A program made the translations under genes and the position numbers. A stretch of DNA of 64,000 bases, taken from Kordia aestuariivivens (lineage in GTDB: Bacteria > Bacteroidota > Bacteroidia > Flavobacteriales > Flavobacteriaceae). Location: the NCBI RefSeq assembly GCF_014397005.1, contig NZ_JACGWS010000021.1, positions 1-64,000 of the forward strand, in the 5' to 3' direction. Below, piece after piece: positions 46,771 through 55,726 of this stretch (its first letter is position 1; each line of letters opens with the position of its first letter). The notes beneath the pieces are model-generated. The model did no database searches. It was not told the DNA's origin and worked only from the letters and a program-made list of their open reading frames with translations.

Positions 46771-49185
46771 ATGAAATATACTTTTCTATTATTTTTATTT
46801 TTTCTTCAACTCTCTGTAATTCAGGGACAAGAAAACATCAATTATCAAAAACCTCCACAAGAAATTTTAAAACTTGTTGAAGCTGAAAGAGCTCCTATTG
46901 TCAGAATGGATAACAAAGGAGAAAATTTTTATTTCGGCTATCGAAGCAATTATAAAACAATTGCTGAACTTTCTGAAAAAGAGCTTCGTTTAGCGGGTTT
47001 GCGGATCAATCCAAAAACAAATATTGGGAGCAGACAAAATTATTATAACAAAATTAAAATCAGAGTTGGACGTACTAGCAATGAAGAATCTGTAAAAGGA
47101 TTGCCATCAACTGGACGATTTACCAATTTTAGATGGTCGCCTGATGAAAAGAAAATAGCATTCACAAACACAGTTGCCAATGGAGTTGAATTATGGATTT
47201 TAGATTTCGAATCAAAATCTGCAACAAAACTAACGGATGCAAACTTAAACGCGAATATTGGAAGTCCATTTATGTGGTTAAAAGATGGTAAATCATTACT
47301 AGTCAAAAAGATTTCTAAAGACAGAAAACCACTTATCAATTCAGCGACAACAGTTCCTACTGGACCAACAATATCTGTGAGTGAAGAAGGAAAAAAAGCG
47401 CAAAATAGAACCTATCAAGATTTATTAAAAAATAAGAATGATGAATTTAATTTTGAGCAATTAGCAACTTCCGAATTACATAAAGTTTCCTTAGATGGAA
47501 CAAGTACGTTGTGGAAATCGAAAAATATGTACAAAGGCATGTCATTATCGCCAAATGGAGAATTGATCATGCTAAATACCATTGAAAAACCATTCTCTTA
47601 CTTAGTAACCTATTTCAGATTTCCATACACATCTGTACTTTATGATTTGCAAGGAAATAAAGTATATGAAGCTTTAAAAGTTCCGTTAATTGAAGACTTA
47701 CCAAAAGGTTTTATGTCGGTTAGAAAAGGAAAAAGAAGTTTATCATGGCGTTTAGATCAACCTGCTACTTTATATTGGTCAGAAGCGTTGGATGGCGGCG
47801 ATCCTGCAAAAAAGGTCTCTCACAGAGATGAAGTGTTTCAATTAGCAGCTCCTTTTACGGGAACACCTACTTCATTACTAAAAACTATGGGGCGTTTTTC
47901 TGGGATTAATTGGGGAAATAATAAAACTGCCATTGCGTATGATTATTGGTGGAATACTCGAAATACGAAAAGATATTTATTTAATCCTTCAAATAATACA
48001 ATTCCTGCTAAACTTATTAATGATCGAAGTTACCAAGATTCTTATAGCAATCCAGGAAGTTATATCACTTCTAAGAATGAGTTCGGAGAATATGTATTAG
48101 ATATTCAAAAGAATAATGTATACCTAATTGGTGATGGATATAGCAAAGATGGCAAAAAACCATTTGTAGATGAATTTAGTTTAAAAACATTCAAAACGAA
48201 ACGCATCTATGAGTCTGATTACACTGATAAATCATTAAATATTTATGATGCAGTAGATTTAAAGAAGGGAACTTTTTTAATAGTGTTAGAATCTCAAAAC
48301 GAATATCCTAACTATTACATTCAAAACTTAAAGAAGAACACACCTGCTATCGCATTGACAAATGCTGAAAATCCTTATAAAAGCATTCAAAACGTCAAAA
48401 AAGAAATCATCAAATACAAGCGTGAAGATGGCTTAGATCTTTCTGGAACTTTATACTTACCTACAAATTATGAAGAAGGTAAAAAATACCCAATGATTCT
48501 TTGGGCATATCCTGTGGAATACAAGGATAAAAATAATGCTGGACAAACAACCGCAGATTCTAATGAATTTACTTCGCTCTATTATGGTTCACCAATTTAT
48601 TGGGTAACCAGAGGTTATGTTGTGTTAGATGATGCTTCTTTTCCTATCGTTGGCGAAGGCGATGAAGAACCAAATGATACGTTTATAAAACAATTAGTTG
48701 CTAATGGTAAAGCTGCCATTGACGCCGTTGATAAACTAGGATATATTGACAGAACAAAAGTTGCCGTTGGCGGACATTCGTATGGCGCATTTATGACGGC
48801 AAATTTACTAACACACTCTGATTTATTTGCGGCAGGAATTGCGAGAAGCGGCGCATACAATAGAACATTAACACCTTATGGTTTTCAAAGTGAAGAGCGC
48901 AATTATTGGGAAGCTCCTGAAATTTATTACAACATGTCACCTTTTATGCATGCGGACAAAATGAAAACTCCTTTACTGCTTATTCATGGTGAAGCTGACA
49001 ATAATTCTGGAACCTACCCTTTACAAAGTGAACGTTATTTCAACGCGTTAAAAGGAATGGGCGCGCCAGTACGCTTGGTAATGCTTCCAAAAGAAAGTCA
49101 CGGATACCGATCGCGAGAATCTATTCTACATTTGTTATGGGAACAGGATCAATGGCTGGAAAAATATCTGAAAGGAAAAAAATAG
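46771..49185 (+). CDS. Secreted S9 family prolyl oligopeptidase-like peptidase
   Basis: 804 residues with signal peptide (MKYTFLLFLFFLQLSVIQGQ). A beta-propeller region (about 25-540) caps an alpha/beta-hydrolase domain: nucleophile Ser in VGGHSYGAFMTANLL (about 669), Asp in LLIHGEADNNSG (about 748) and His in KESHGYRSRE (about 779). Family members cut dipeptides or short peptides after Pro or similar residues. Complements the M14 peptidase and VanX-like enzyme of the window. Monocistronic; htpG follows after 123 bases. Confidence 0.94.
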   Translation: MKYTFLLFLFFLQLSVIQGQENINYQKPPQEILKLVEAERAPIVRMDNKGENFYFGYRSNYKTIAELSEKELRLAGLRINPKTNIGSRQNYYNKIKIRVGRTSNEESVKGLPSTGRFTNFRWSPDEKKIAFTNTVANGVELWILDFESKSATKLTDANLNANIGSPFMWLKDGKSLLVKKISKDRKPLINSATTVPTGPTISVSEEGKKAQNRTYQDLLKNKNDEFNFEQLATSELHKVSLDGTSTLWKSKNMYKGMSLSPNGELIMLNTIEKPFSYLVTYFRFPYTSVLYDLQGNKVYEALKVPLIEDLPKGFMSVRKGKRSLSWRLDQPATLYWSEALDGGDPAKKVSHRDEVFQLAAPFTGTPTSLLKTMGRFSGINWGNNKTAIAYDYWWNTRNTKRYLFNPSNNTIPAKLINDRSYQDSYSNPGSYITSKNEFGEYVLDIQKNNVYLIGDGYSKDGKKPFVDEFSLKTFKTKRIYESDYTDKSLNIYDAVDLKKGTFLIVLESQNEYPNYYIQNLKKNTPAIALTNAENPYKSIQNVKKEIIKYKREDGLDLSGTLYLPTNYEEGKKYPMILWAYPVEYKDKNNAGQTTADSNEFTSLYYGSPIYWVTRGYVVLDDASFPIVGEGDEEPNDTFIKQLVANGKAAIDAVDKLGYIDRTKVAVGGHSYGAFMTANLLTHSDLFAAGIARSGAYNRTLTPYGFQSEERNYWEAPEIYYNMSPFMHADKMKTPLLLIHGEADNNSGTYPLQSERYFNALKGMGAPVRLVMLPKESHGYRSRESILHLLWEQDQWLEKYLKGKK

Positions 49186-49308
49186 ACAACTAATTCCTGT
49201 TGACAGTATTTATGTCATCTTGTCACTTGTGTGAAATTGGTATTTTTTTTGAAAAGAAAGTCATCAAACAATACGAATTATTTAATCATATAACTAAAAA
49301 GATAACAA

Positions 49309-51192
49309 ATGGCAACAGGAAATATCAATGTATCTGTCGAGAATATTTTCCCTTTAATCAAGAAATTCTTATACAGCGATCACGAAATCTTTTTAAGAGA
49401 ACTTATCTCTAACGCAACAGACGCAACGCTAAAGCTAAAGCATTTAACTAGTATTGGAGAAGTAGGTGTCGCTTATGGAAATCCGGTTATTGAAATTAAA
49501 GTAGATAAAGAAGGAAAGAAATTGCACATTATTGACCAAGGAATTGGAATGTCTTCAGACGAAATTGAAAAATATATTAATGAAGTTGCTTTTTCTGGAG
49601 CAGAAGAATTTTTAGAAAAATATAAAGATTCTGCCAAAGATTCAGGAATTATCGGACATTTTGGACTTGGTTTCTATTCTGCATTCATGGTTGCAGAAAA
49701 AGTTGAAATTATTTCTAAAAGTTACAATGAAGATACACCAGCAGCACATTGGACATGTGATGGTTCGCCACAATTTACACTAGAAGCACACGACAAAACA
49801 GCACGTGGAACTGAAATTATTTTACACATTGCAGAAGATTCAACTGAATTCTTAGAAGATTCAAGAATCAATGAATTGTTAGTAAAGTATAATAAATTTA
49901 TGCCGATTCCGATCAAATTTGGAACGAAAGAAGAAACATTACCACTTCCAGAAGATGCTGCGGAAGATGCAAAACCAGAAACGGTAACTATTGACAATAT
50001 CATCAACAATCCTACGCCGGCTTGGACAAAACAACCAGCAGATTTAGAAGATGAAGATTATAAAAAATTCTACCGCGAATTATATCCAGCACAATTTGAA
50101 GAACCTTTATTCAACATTCACTTAAATGTAGATTATCCGTTTAACTTAACTGGTATTTTATACTTCCCAAAACTTGGGAACGATATGAATATGCAGAAGG
50201 ATAGAATTCAATTATACCAAAACCAAGTATACGTAACTGACAATGTAGAAGGAATTGTACCAGAGTTTTTAACGATGTTAAAAGGTGTCATCGATTCTCC
50301 AGATATTCCATTGAATGTTTCGCGTTCGTACTTACAAGCAGATGGAAATGTGAAGAAAATTGCTTCATACATCACGCGTAAAGTAGCAGACAAATTAAGC
50401 TCGTTGTTTAAAAGCAATCGAGAAGATTTTGAAGCAAAATGGAACGATATCAAAATTGTGATTGAATACGGAATGCTTTCAGAAGATAAATTCTTTGAAA
50501 AGTCGGAAAAATTCACATTATATCCTTCTGTTGATGGAACGTATTATACGTATGCTGAATTGCACGAAAAAATCAAAGATGTACAAACAGATAAAGATGG
50601 TAAAACAATCATTCTGTATGCTTCTAACAAAGATCAGCAACACAGTTATATTGAAGCTGCGAAAGAAAAAGGATATGAAGTTTTATTACTAGATTCTCCA
50701 ATTGTTCCACATTTGATTCAAAAACTTGAAAGTTCGAAAGAAAATATTTCGTTTGCACGTGTAGATACTGATCATATTGACAATATCATTAAGAAAGACG
50801 AAGAAGCAATTTCTAAACTTTCTGATGAAGAAAAAGAAAGCTTAAAAACGACTTTAACGGAAGTTGTTCCCGCAGAAAAATATACAGTTCAGCTGGAAGC
50901 AATGGATTCTAGTGCTTCACCATTTATGATTACGCAACCAGAATTTATGCGTCGCATGAAAGAAATGCAACAATCTGGCGGTGGCGGTATGTTTGGAAAT
51001 TTCCCAGAAATGTACAACCTCATCGTGAATACAAATCATGAGTTGGTTGGACAAATTCTAAACACAAAAACAAAGAAAAAACAAGAACGCTTAATCAAGC
51101 AATCACTAGATTTAGCACGTTTATCTCAAAACTTATTAACGGGAGAAGAATTGACACAGTTCATCAAACGTAGCTATGAGATGATTAAATAA
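49309..51192 (+). CDS. htpG: Chaperone protein HtpG (Hsp90)
   Basis: 627-residue bacterial Hsp90, an ATP-driven chaperone. N-terminal ATPase (LRELISNATDATLKLKHLTS, IIDQGIGMSSDE, GHFGLGFYSAFMV), middle domain (about 245-480) with NVSRSYLQAD, and C-terminal dimerisation domain. The frame has an ATG at 49309 (MATGNINVSVENIFPL), the usual start. The middle region before PVIEIKVD has the full Hsp90 signature. Single gene, own terminator at 51214. Confidence 0.98.
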   Translation: MATGNINVSVENIFPLIKKFLYSDHEIFLRELISNATDATLKLKHLTSIGEVGVAYGNPVIEIKVDKEGKKLHIIDQGIGMSSDEIEKYINEVAFSGAEEFLEKYKDSAKDSGIIGHFGLGFYSAFMVAEKVEIISKSYNEDTPAAHWTCDGSPQFTLEAHDKTARGTEIILHIAEDSTEFLEDSRINELLVKYNKFMPIPIKFGTKEETLPLPEDAAEDAKPETVTIDNIINNPTPAWTKQPADLEDEDYKKFYRELYPAQFEEPLFNIHLNVDYPFNLTGILYFPKLGNDMNMQKDRIQLYQNQVYVTDNVEGIVPEFLTMLKGVIDSPDIPLNVSRSYLQADGNVKKIASYITRKVADKLSSLFKSNREDFEAKWNDIKIVIEYGMLSEDKFFEKSEKFTLYPSVDGTYYTYAELHEKIKDVQTDKDGKTIILYASNKDQQHSYIEAAKEKGYEVLLLDSPIVPHLIQKLESSKENISFARVDTDHIDNIIKKDEEAISKLSDEEKESLKTTLTEVVPAEKYTVQLEAMDSSASPFMITQPEFMRRMKEMQQSGGGGMFGNFPEMYNLIVNTNHELVGQILNTKTKKKQERLIKQSLDLARLSQNLLTGEELTQFIKRSYEMIK

Positions 51193-51213
51193 ATACAAAA
51201 AAAACACTATCTT

Positions 51214-51243
51214 AAAGCCTCTTGAAATCAAGAGGCTTTTTTT
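51214..51243 (+). terminator. htpG terminator
   Basis: AAAGCCTCTTGA (51214-51225) pairs with TCAAGAGGCTTT (51228-51239), T-run to 51243. 22 bases past the htpG stop. Confidence 0.9.
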
Positions 51244-51303
51244 GTAACCAAATCTTAGTTGTATCGTCATACATACAATCAATCAATCAAAAATAAGTAT
51301 ACC

Positions 51304-52956
51304 ATGAACAAACTATTAAATTTAAAACTGCTCTTTTTACTGCTTTTTGTATCAATTCCGTCTGTGCAATTTGCGCAAAACATGGAAGAAAAAATCGATC
51401 AATTAATGAACGATCAATACAAAGCAGATGACTCTGGAGCTACCATTTTAATTGCTAAAGAAGGAAGCGTCGTATATCGAAAAGCGTACGGGAAATCAAA
51501 CTTGGAATTGAACACAGACATGATTCCTGAAAATGTTTTTGAAATCGGATCCATCACAAAGCAATTTACAGCGGTTGGTATTTTAATGTTATTAGAAGAA
51601 GGAAAGCTTTCGCTAGATGATGAAATCACCAAATTCATTCCTGATTATCCAACACAAGAAACTACAATTACCATTCATCACTTACTCACGCATACTTCTG
51701 GAATTAAAAGTTACACTTCATTAGAATCATTAAGAGATTATGCCCGAAAAGACATTTCGCCAAAAGAACTTATTGATGCTTTCAAAGATGAGCCAATGGA
51801 TTTTAAACCTGGCGAACAATATTTGTACAACAACTCTGGATTTGTATTACTAGGCTATATCATTGAAAAAATAAGTGGCATGCCGTATGATGATTTCATT
51901 CAGAAACGAATTTTTGATGTGTTAAAAATGGACAATTCGTCTTATGGAAGTAAATATACCATCATAAAAAATAGAGCTTCTGGATACCAAAGACAAGAAG
52001 AATACTTGAATGCAAACTACATTAGTATGACCATTCCGTATGCAGCGGGTTCTATTATGTCAACCGTAGATGATTTATTTACGTGGCAAAAAGCAATTAG
52101 AAGTAATACATTAATTTCTAAAGAAAGTTTAGCCAAAGCGTTTACCAATTACACATTAAACAATGGTAAAAAAATAAACTACGGTTATGGTTGGTCGCAC
52201 AATATCATCAATGATGTTCCTGTTATTGAACACGGTGGCGGAATTTTTGGCTACACTACACAAGGAATTTATGTGCCAAGCGAAAATGCATACATAATTA
52301 TTTTGACAAATTGTAATTGTAGTTCACCAAGTGAAATTGCTTTTAAAATTGCAGCAATTGCCATAGGAAAACCATATCCAGAGATTTCAAAAACGGTAAA
52401 ATTGACCAAAAAACAATTGCAAAAATGGGTTGGCGCGTATGAATTTGAAGATGGTGCTGTCCGATTTATAACGCTTAAAGGCAATCAATTATCTAGCCAA
52501 CGTGCGGATGGAAATACTGCTTTTAAAATTTTCCCAATTACGGAAAATCACTTCTTTTTTGAAGACAGTTTTGCACAATATGTTTTCACAGATGGAACAC
52601 CTAAAAAAGTAGTTTTCAAAAATAACATTGACGTTTCAAAAGGTGTTGAAACGGACAAAAAAATGCCCGAAGCCAAAAAAGAAATTCAACTTTCCGAAAA
52701 AGTCTTAAAAAAATATATTGGAACTTATGAGTTAGCGCCTAATTTTAATATTGAAATTACAGTAGAAGGAAATCAAATTTTTGGACAAGCTACGAATCAA
52801 TCTAAAATTGAACTATTTGCCGAATCGGAAGATAACTTTTTCTTAAAAGCAATTGCCGCAACGATCACTTTTGAAATAGACGCAACTACAAAAATACCTT
52901 CTAGTTTGACATTAGAACAAGGTGGGCAAAAAACTAAAGCCCTAAAAATTAAGTAA
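51304..52956 (+). CDS. Secreted serine hydrolase (beta-lactamase family) with two C-terminal repeats
   Basis: 550 residues from ATG 51304 (MNKLLNLKLLFLLLF signal peptide; the frame is open from 51259). Class C beta-lactamase/DD-peptidase-like domain: SxxK in IGSITKQFTAV, YxN in YLYNNSGFVLLG, and the HGGG motif IEHGGGIFGYTT. C-terminal tail has two repeats of a small beta domain, at about 370-440 (QLQKWVGAYEFEDGAV) and 475-545 (LKKYIGTYELAP), like the DUF3471-type tail of many Bacteroidota hydrolases. Substrate is not resolvable. Confidence 0.9.
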   Translation: MNKLLNLKLLFLLLFVSIPSVQFAQNMEEKIDQLMNDQYKADDSGATILIAKEGSVVYRKAYGKSNLELNTDMIPENVFEIGSITKQFTAVGILMLLEEGKLSLDDEITKFIPDYPTQETTITIHHLLTHTSGIKSYTSLESLRDYARKDISPKELIDAFKDEPMDFKPGEQYLYNNSGFVLLGYIIEKISGMPYDDFIQKRIFDVLKMDNSSYGSKYTIIKNRASGYQRQEEYLNANYISMTIPYAAGSIMSTVDDLFTWQKAIRSNTLISKESLAKAFTNYTLNNGKKINYGYGWSHNIINDVPVIEHGGGIFGYTTQGIYVPSENAYIIILTNCNCSSPSEIAFKIAAIAIGKPYPEISKTVKLTKKQLQKWVGAYEFEDGAVRFITLKGNQLSSQRADGNTAFKIFPITENHFFFEDSFAQYVFTDGTPKKVVFKNNIDVSKGVETDKKMPEAKKEIQLSEKVLKKYIGTYELAPNFNIEITVEGNQIFGQATNQSKIELFAESEDNFFLKAIAATITFEIDATTKIPSSLTLEQGGQKTKALKIK

Positions 52957-53017
52957 ACGCTTAAACAACTTGGATTTTTAGATATGCACGAAAGTAAATG
53001 TCTAAAAAGTCCTAATT

Positions 53018-53092
53018 GTTATCATTTCGAGCGCAGTCGAGAAAAAGTAAGTTTTGAATATCAAAGCATTTCGACTGCGCTCAATGTGACAA
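53018..53092. repeat. Dispersed inverted repeat, TTCGAGCGCAGTCGAGA type, copy 2
   Basis: GTTATCATTTCGAGCGCAGT (53018-53037) pairs imperfectly with GTTGTCACATTGAGCGCAGT read from the other strand (to 53092). Same family as 39939-40013; both lie in intergenic gaps. A half-copy (GAGCGGAGTCGAAGTG, near 54135-54150) sits before the peptide cluster. Confidence 0.8.
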
Positions 53093-53144
53093 CTGTTTAT
53101 ATTTCAACTTTTTAGATATATACACGAAAACCATTTCTTTTGAG

Positions 53145-54068
53145 GTGGTTTTTATATTTTTACCAAAACAATCATTCTTGAAACTACTCGAAACACATAT
53201 TGTCCCGAAACTCAATTCCACTGTGCGAATTCAAGAATATGATGTGTCTTTGCTTAAAAGTATTCAAAGTAAAAGTTCGCTCAAAAAAGCCATTAAAAAA
53301 AAGCTCATTTTAATTAATGGAAAAACTGCCACTACTGCGACACATATTATAGAAAATGATGTGATTGAAATTTATGCCGAAGAAATCATTCCTAAGAAAA
53401 TTTTCAAGCTTGCAATTCCTGTCATTTTTGAAGATGATGAGCTAGCAATTATCAACAAACCAGCTGGATTTCCAACAAATGGAAACTATTTTAAAACCAT
53501 TGAAAACGCCTTACCACATAACCTGAAACCTTCCATAGTAATGGATGCTTTAGCATTTCCAAAACCTGTGCATCGTTTGGACAATCCGACTTCGGGAATT
53601 TTAATAGTTGCCAAAACAAAAAGTGCACAAATACACTTACATCAACAATTTGAGCGACAGGAAATTTCTAAAATTTATCAAGCTATTGTCATTGGTAAAA
53701 CTTCGGAGAAAGGCGAGATTCATTCGGCTGTAGCCGAAAAAGACGCGTTTACAAACTATGAAACAATACAAACAGTTCCTTCGTTGCAAAACGAATTTCT
53801 TTCACATGTAAAACTCTTCCCAAAAACAGGAAGAACGCACCAATTGCGAATTCATTTGGCAAGCATTAATCATCCAATAATTGGCGATCAACTTCACGGA
53901 AAAGTAACTGAAAATTATAAAAAAGGATTATTTCTGTGTGCAACTTCCATTCAGTTTCTGCATCCAACAACAAAAGAAAAATATTTATTTACCATTGAAC
54001 CACCAAACAAATATCAAAGCTTTTTAGCCCGTGAAAAACGACGGTTTCTGAAATATAGACTTACTTAG
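53145..54068 (+). CDS. RluA-family pseudouridine synthase
   Basis: 307 residues. An S4-like N-terminal region (about 40-80; LKKAIKKKLILINGKTATTA) precedes the catalytic domain with HRLDNPTSGILIVAKT (catalytic Asp, about 146-148), and the GRTHQLRIHLASINHPIIGD signature. It converts uridine to pseudouridine in rRNA or tRNA; site not predictable. No ATG lies near the start: GTG at 53145 and TTG at about 53175 (KLLETHIV) are candidates, so the start is uncertain. Confidence 0.93.
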   Translation: MVFIFLPKQSFLKLLETHIVPKLNSTVRIQEYDVSLLKSIQSKSSLKKAIKKKLILINGKTATTATHIIENDVIEIYAEEIIPKKIFKLAIPVIFEDDELAIINKPAGFPTNGNYFKTIENALPHNLKPSIVMDALAFPKPVHRLDNPTSGILIVAKTKSAQIHLHQQFERQEISKIYQAIVIGKTSEKGEIHSAVAEKDAFTNYETIQTVPSLQNEFLSHVKLFPKTGRTHQLRIHLASINHPIIGDQLHGKVTENYKKGLFLCATSIQFLHPTTKEKYLFTIEPPNKYQSFLAREKRRFLKYRLT

Positions 54069-54150
54069 ATTTATTAGACTTGATTAGATTCTTAGACGTG
54101 TTGGACTGTTAGATTTCTAGCTTTGCGTACACTGAGCGGAGTCGAAGTGA

Positions 54151-54173
54151 AAAAAGCGAACCGAAGTTCGCTT
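54151..54173 (-). terminator. Terminator after precursor 54179-54322
   Basis: AAGCGAAC (54154-54161) pairs with GTTCGCTT (54166-54173) over a CGAA loop, T-run on the minus strand. The same hairpin recurs at 55001-55019. Confidence 0.8.
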
Positions 54174-54178
54174 ATAGA

Positions 54179-54322
54179 TTAATCGCAGGCACAATTTGAA
54201 AAATTACATCGCGAAACTCCGCTATTTCTTTTTTGCTGTGTACCGCCTTTGATTTCATTAAATGTCATGTTTGAAATGACTTTTTTGTTAATTGTCAACG
54301 ATTGAAAATTTCTTTTTTTCAT
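54179..54322 (-). CDS. Class I lanthipeptide-like precursor, 47 aa
   Basis: MKKRNFQSLTINKKVISNMT leader with the I-N-K-x-x-I-S-x-M pattern and a double glycine in EIKGG (residues 23-27). The 20-residue core is TQQKRNSGVSRCNFSNCACD: three Cys, three Ser, one Thr, enough for one or more thioether rings. The downstream hairpin at 54151 ends its transcript. First of the six peptide genes at 54.2-55.6 kb. Confidence 0.75.
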   Translation of the reverse strand: MKKRNFQSLTINKKVISNMTFNEIKGGTQQKRNSGVSRCNFSNCACD

Positions 54323-54398
54323 GAGTATAGTTTTTAGGTTATAACCTAATGTAAAAAAACGCTACACCAATCATTTACGGGAATACCATAATTAACTT

Positions 54399-54542
54399 TT
54401 ACGAAGAAATATACTGTGTCATTTTCTGCATAGCTTTATCAGCCATTTTAGCTTTATTGACAGTTACTTGAGCAGTAATGGAATGTCCGCCTAAAACTTG
54501 TTGTACATTTTTAATTTCGAATGTTTTGAACTTATTAATCAT
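54399..54542 (-). CDS. Double-glycine leader peptide, 47 aa, no Cys
   Basis: MINKFKTFEIKNVQQVLGGH: a short leader with K-F-x-x-F-E-I-x-N ending in LGG, as in ComC/bacteriocin-type double-glycine leaders. The core (HSITAQVTVNKAKMADKAMQ and so on) has no Cys, is amphipathic and Lys/Met-rich, and resembles an unmodified helical bacteriocin or a signalling peptide. Its leader shares K-F-x-x-F-E-I-x-N with the peptide at 55300-55392. Confidence 0.7.
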   Translation of the reverse strand: MINKFKTFEIKNVQQVLGGHSITAQVTVNKAKMADKAMQKMTQYISS

Positions 54543-54587
54543 AATTTTATTTGTTTATTAAGTTAATAACCAAAAAGATACAAAAAA

Positions 54588-54615
54588 AAAAGAGCAAACT
54601 TACGTCTGCTCTTTT
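54588..54615 (-). terminator. Terminator after precursor 54702-54899
   Basis: AAAGAGCA (54589-54596) pairs with TGCTCTTT (54607-54614), 10-nt loop; a run of ten A (54582-54591) gives the T-run on the minus strand. Confidence 0.8.
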
Positions 54616-54701
54616 GTCAACAATTAAGATTCCTAAAAAACGCTTTCTGTGGAATTGATATAACTGTTCGTTTTTAGTATCGTGATTATAATGTTGATTC
54701 A

Positions 54702-54899
54702 TTAACAAAGAAATGAATCGCAGAGACACACTGAATAATCAGAATTCGGTAATGGAATTGGCTCCAATGGTGTTTCAATAGGATCCAAATGACAGCGTAA
54801 TAAGTCTGAAAATGATCCAACTCCACCTTTTACATTGTCACTAATGATTGCAATAGATTTCTTGTTTAATGCTAAATTTTTTAAATTTTGTTTTTTCAT
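54702..54899 (-). CDS. Class I lanthipeptide-like precursor, 65 aa
   Basis: Leader MKKQNLKNLALNKKSIAIIS has the L-N-K-x-x-I motif, ending with a double glycine in NVKGGV (residues 25-26). The 39-residue core is Pro/Leu-rich (LDPIETPLEPIPLPNSDYS) with Cys at CHL, CLC and LC. Few Ser/Thr relative to the other cores, so lanthionine rings would be few. Own terminator at 54588. Confidence 0.75.
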   Translation of the reverse strand: MKKQNLKNLALNKKSIAIISDNVKGGVGSFSDLLRCHLDPIETPLEPIPLPNSDYSVCLCDSFLC

Positions 54900-55000
54900 A
54901 TCTAAATATATTTTGTAGTTATATCTAGTAGGGTTTATTGTGAAGATTCATTACCCAAAAAAAATAAAAAAACTTGAAATTTCAGCATGAAGCATAAAAA

Positions 55001-55019
55001 AAGCGAACCGAAGTTCGCT
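55001..55019 (-). terminator. Terminator after precursor 55029-55181
   Basis: AAGCGAAC (55001-55008) pairs with GTTCGCT (55013-55019); T-run on the minus strand. Near-identical to the hairpin at 54154-54173. Confidence 0.8.
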
Positions 55020-55028
55020 CTATTTTTT

Positions 55029-55181
55029 TTAGTCTAACCAGCAGTCAAACCAAGTGTTACAACCAGTTCCACCTTGTCCTTGACCGCCTGAGCCGCCTTT
55101 TAACTTATCAATTTCTTTTACTTCTAGTCTTGAAATGCTTTCTTTAACTAGTTTCAGACTTTTAAGATTCTTTTTTTTCAT
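55029..55181 (-). CDS. Class I lanthipeptide-like precursor, 50 aa
   Basis: Leader MKKKNLKSLKLVKESISRLE with L-x-K-x-x-I-S-x-L and a double glycine at DKLKGG (residues 29-30). The core is Gly-rich at first (SGGQGQGGTG) and ends CNTWFDCWLD with two Cys. Probably a short cyclic product via a single ring or disulfide. Confidence 0.75.
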   Translation of the reverse strand: MKKKNLKSLKLVKESISRLEVKEIDKLKGGSGGQGQGGTGCNTWFDCWLD

Positions 55182-55299
55182 CGTGTAAAGTTTTAATTAA
55201 TAAGCAATTAAATTAACACTTCAAAAGTTGAAAATAGTACGGGAACACCGTAAAATTTTTATAAATACAATTCAGAATCTAACAAGTAATAAATGTAAA

Positions 55300-55392
55300 T
55301 TAAAGAAGAATAATGTATTCTGTAGCTCCTGCGCCTCCAGTTATAATTTCTGGATTTGCAATCTCAAATTCTTGAAATTTTTCTAACATCAT
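55300..55392 (-). CDS. Very short double-glycine peptide, 30 aa
   Basis: MMLEKFQEFEIANPEIITGG leads to a 10-residue tail (AGATEYIILL). The K-F-x-x-F-E-I-x-N leader is shared with 54399-54542. Below normal gene-caller size, but the context of neighbouring precursors, a start codon, the leader and a GG support it. The second ATG (55389) may be used. Confidence 0.55.
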   Translation of the reverse strand: MMLEKFQEFEIANPEIITGGAGATEYIILL

Positions 55393-55427
55393 ATTTCGGT
55401 TTTAATTGAATAATTACTTAAGAAGTT

Positions 55428-55625
55428 TTACACAAAACCTCCATCGCACAAATAACCTGTAGAACCATGAGAGCCAGTACGTTGACACCAACCTGCTGTA
55501 TTACAACAATTTCCTGGGCCACAATATCCATTGATACCACATTGCTTTTTCCCTCCTTTTAAAGCGTGTTGTTCTGACTTTTCTAAAACTTTTACACCAT
55601 CAAACTTTAAGATTTTCTGTAACAT
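55428..55625 (-). CDS. GG-leader peptide with six-Cys, hevein-like core
   Basis: Leader MLQKILKFDGVKVLEKSEQH ends in ALKGG (residues 21-25). The 40-residue core has six Cys in C-x5-C-x4-CC-x5-C-x11-C spacing (CGINGYCGPGNCC, TAGWC, GYLC), a hevein/chitin-binding-like or knottin-like pattern including the adjacent CC and a GW before Cys. Predicted to be exported by a peptidase-containing ABC transporter and stabilised by disulfides rather than lanthionines. Start ATG 55625. Confidence 0.75.
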   Translation of the reverse strand: MLQKILKFDGVKVLEKSEQHALKGGKKQCGINGYCGPGNCCNTAGWCQRTGSHGSTGYLCDGGFV

Positions 55626-55726
55626 ACTAATTGAGTTTTGAGTTAATAATCAAGTAAACTACTAAATAATTGACTTGCTTGTTTACGGTAATACCTTACT
55701 TAACAAAGTTTTAGAAGTTTCTAACA

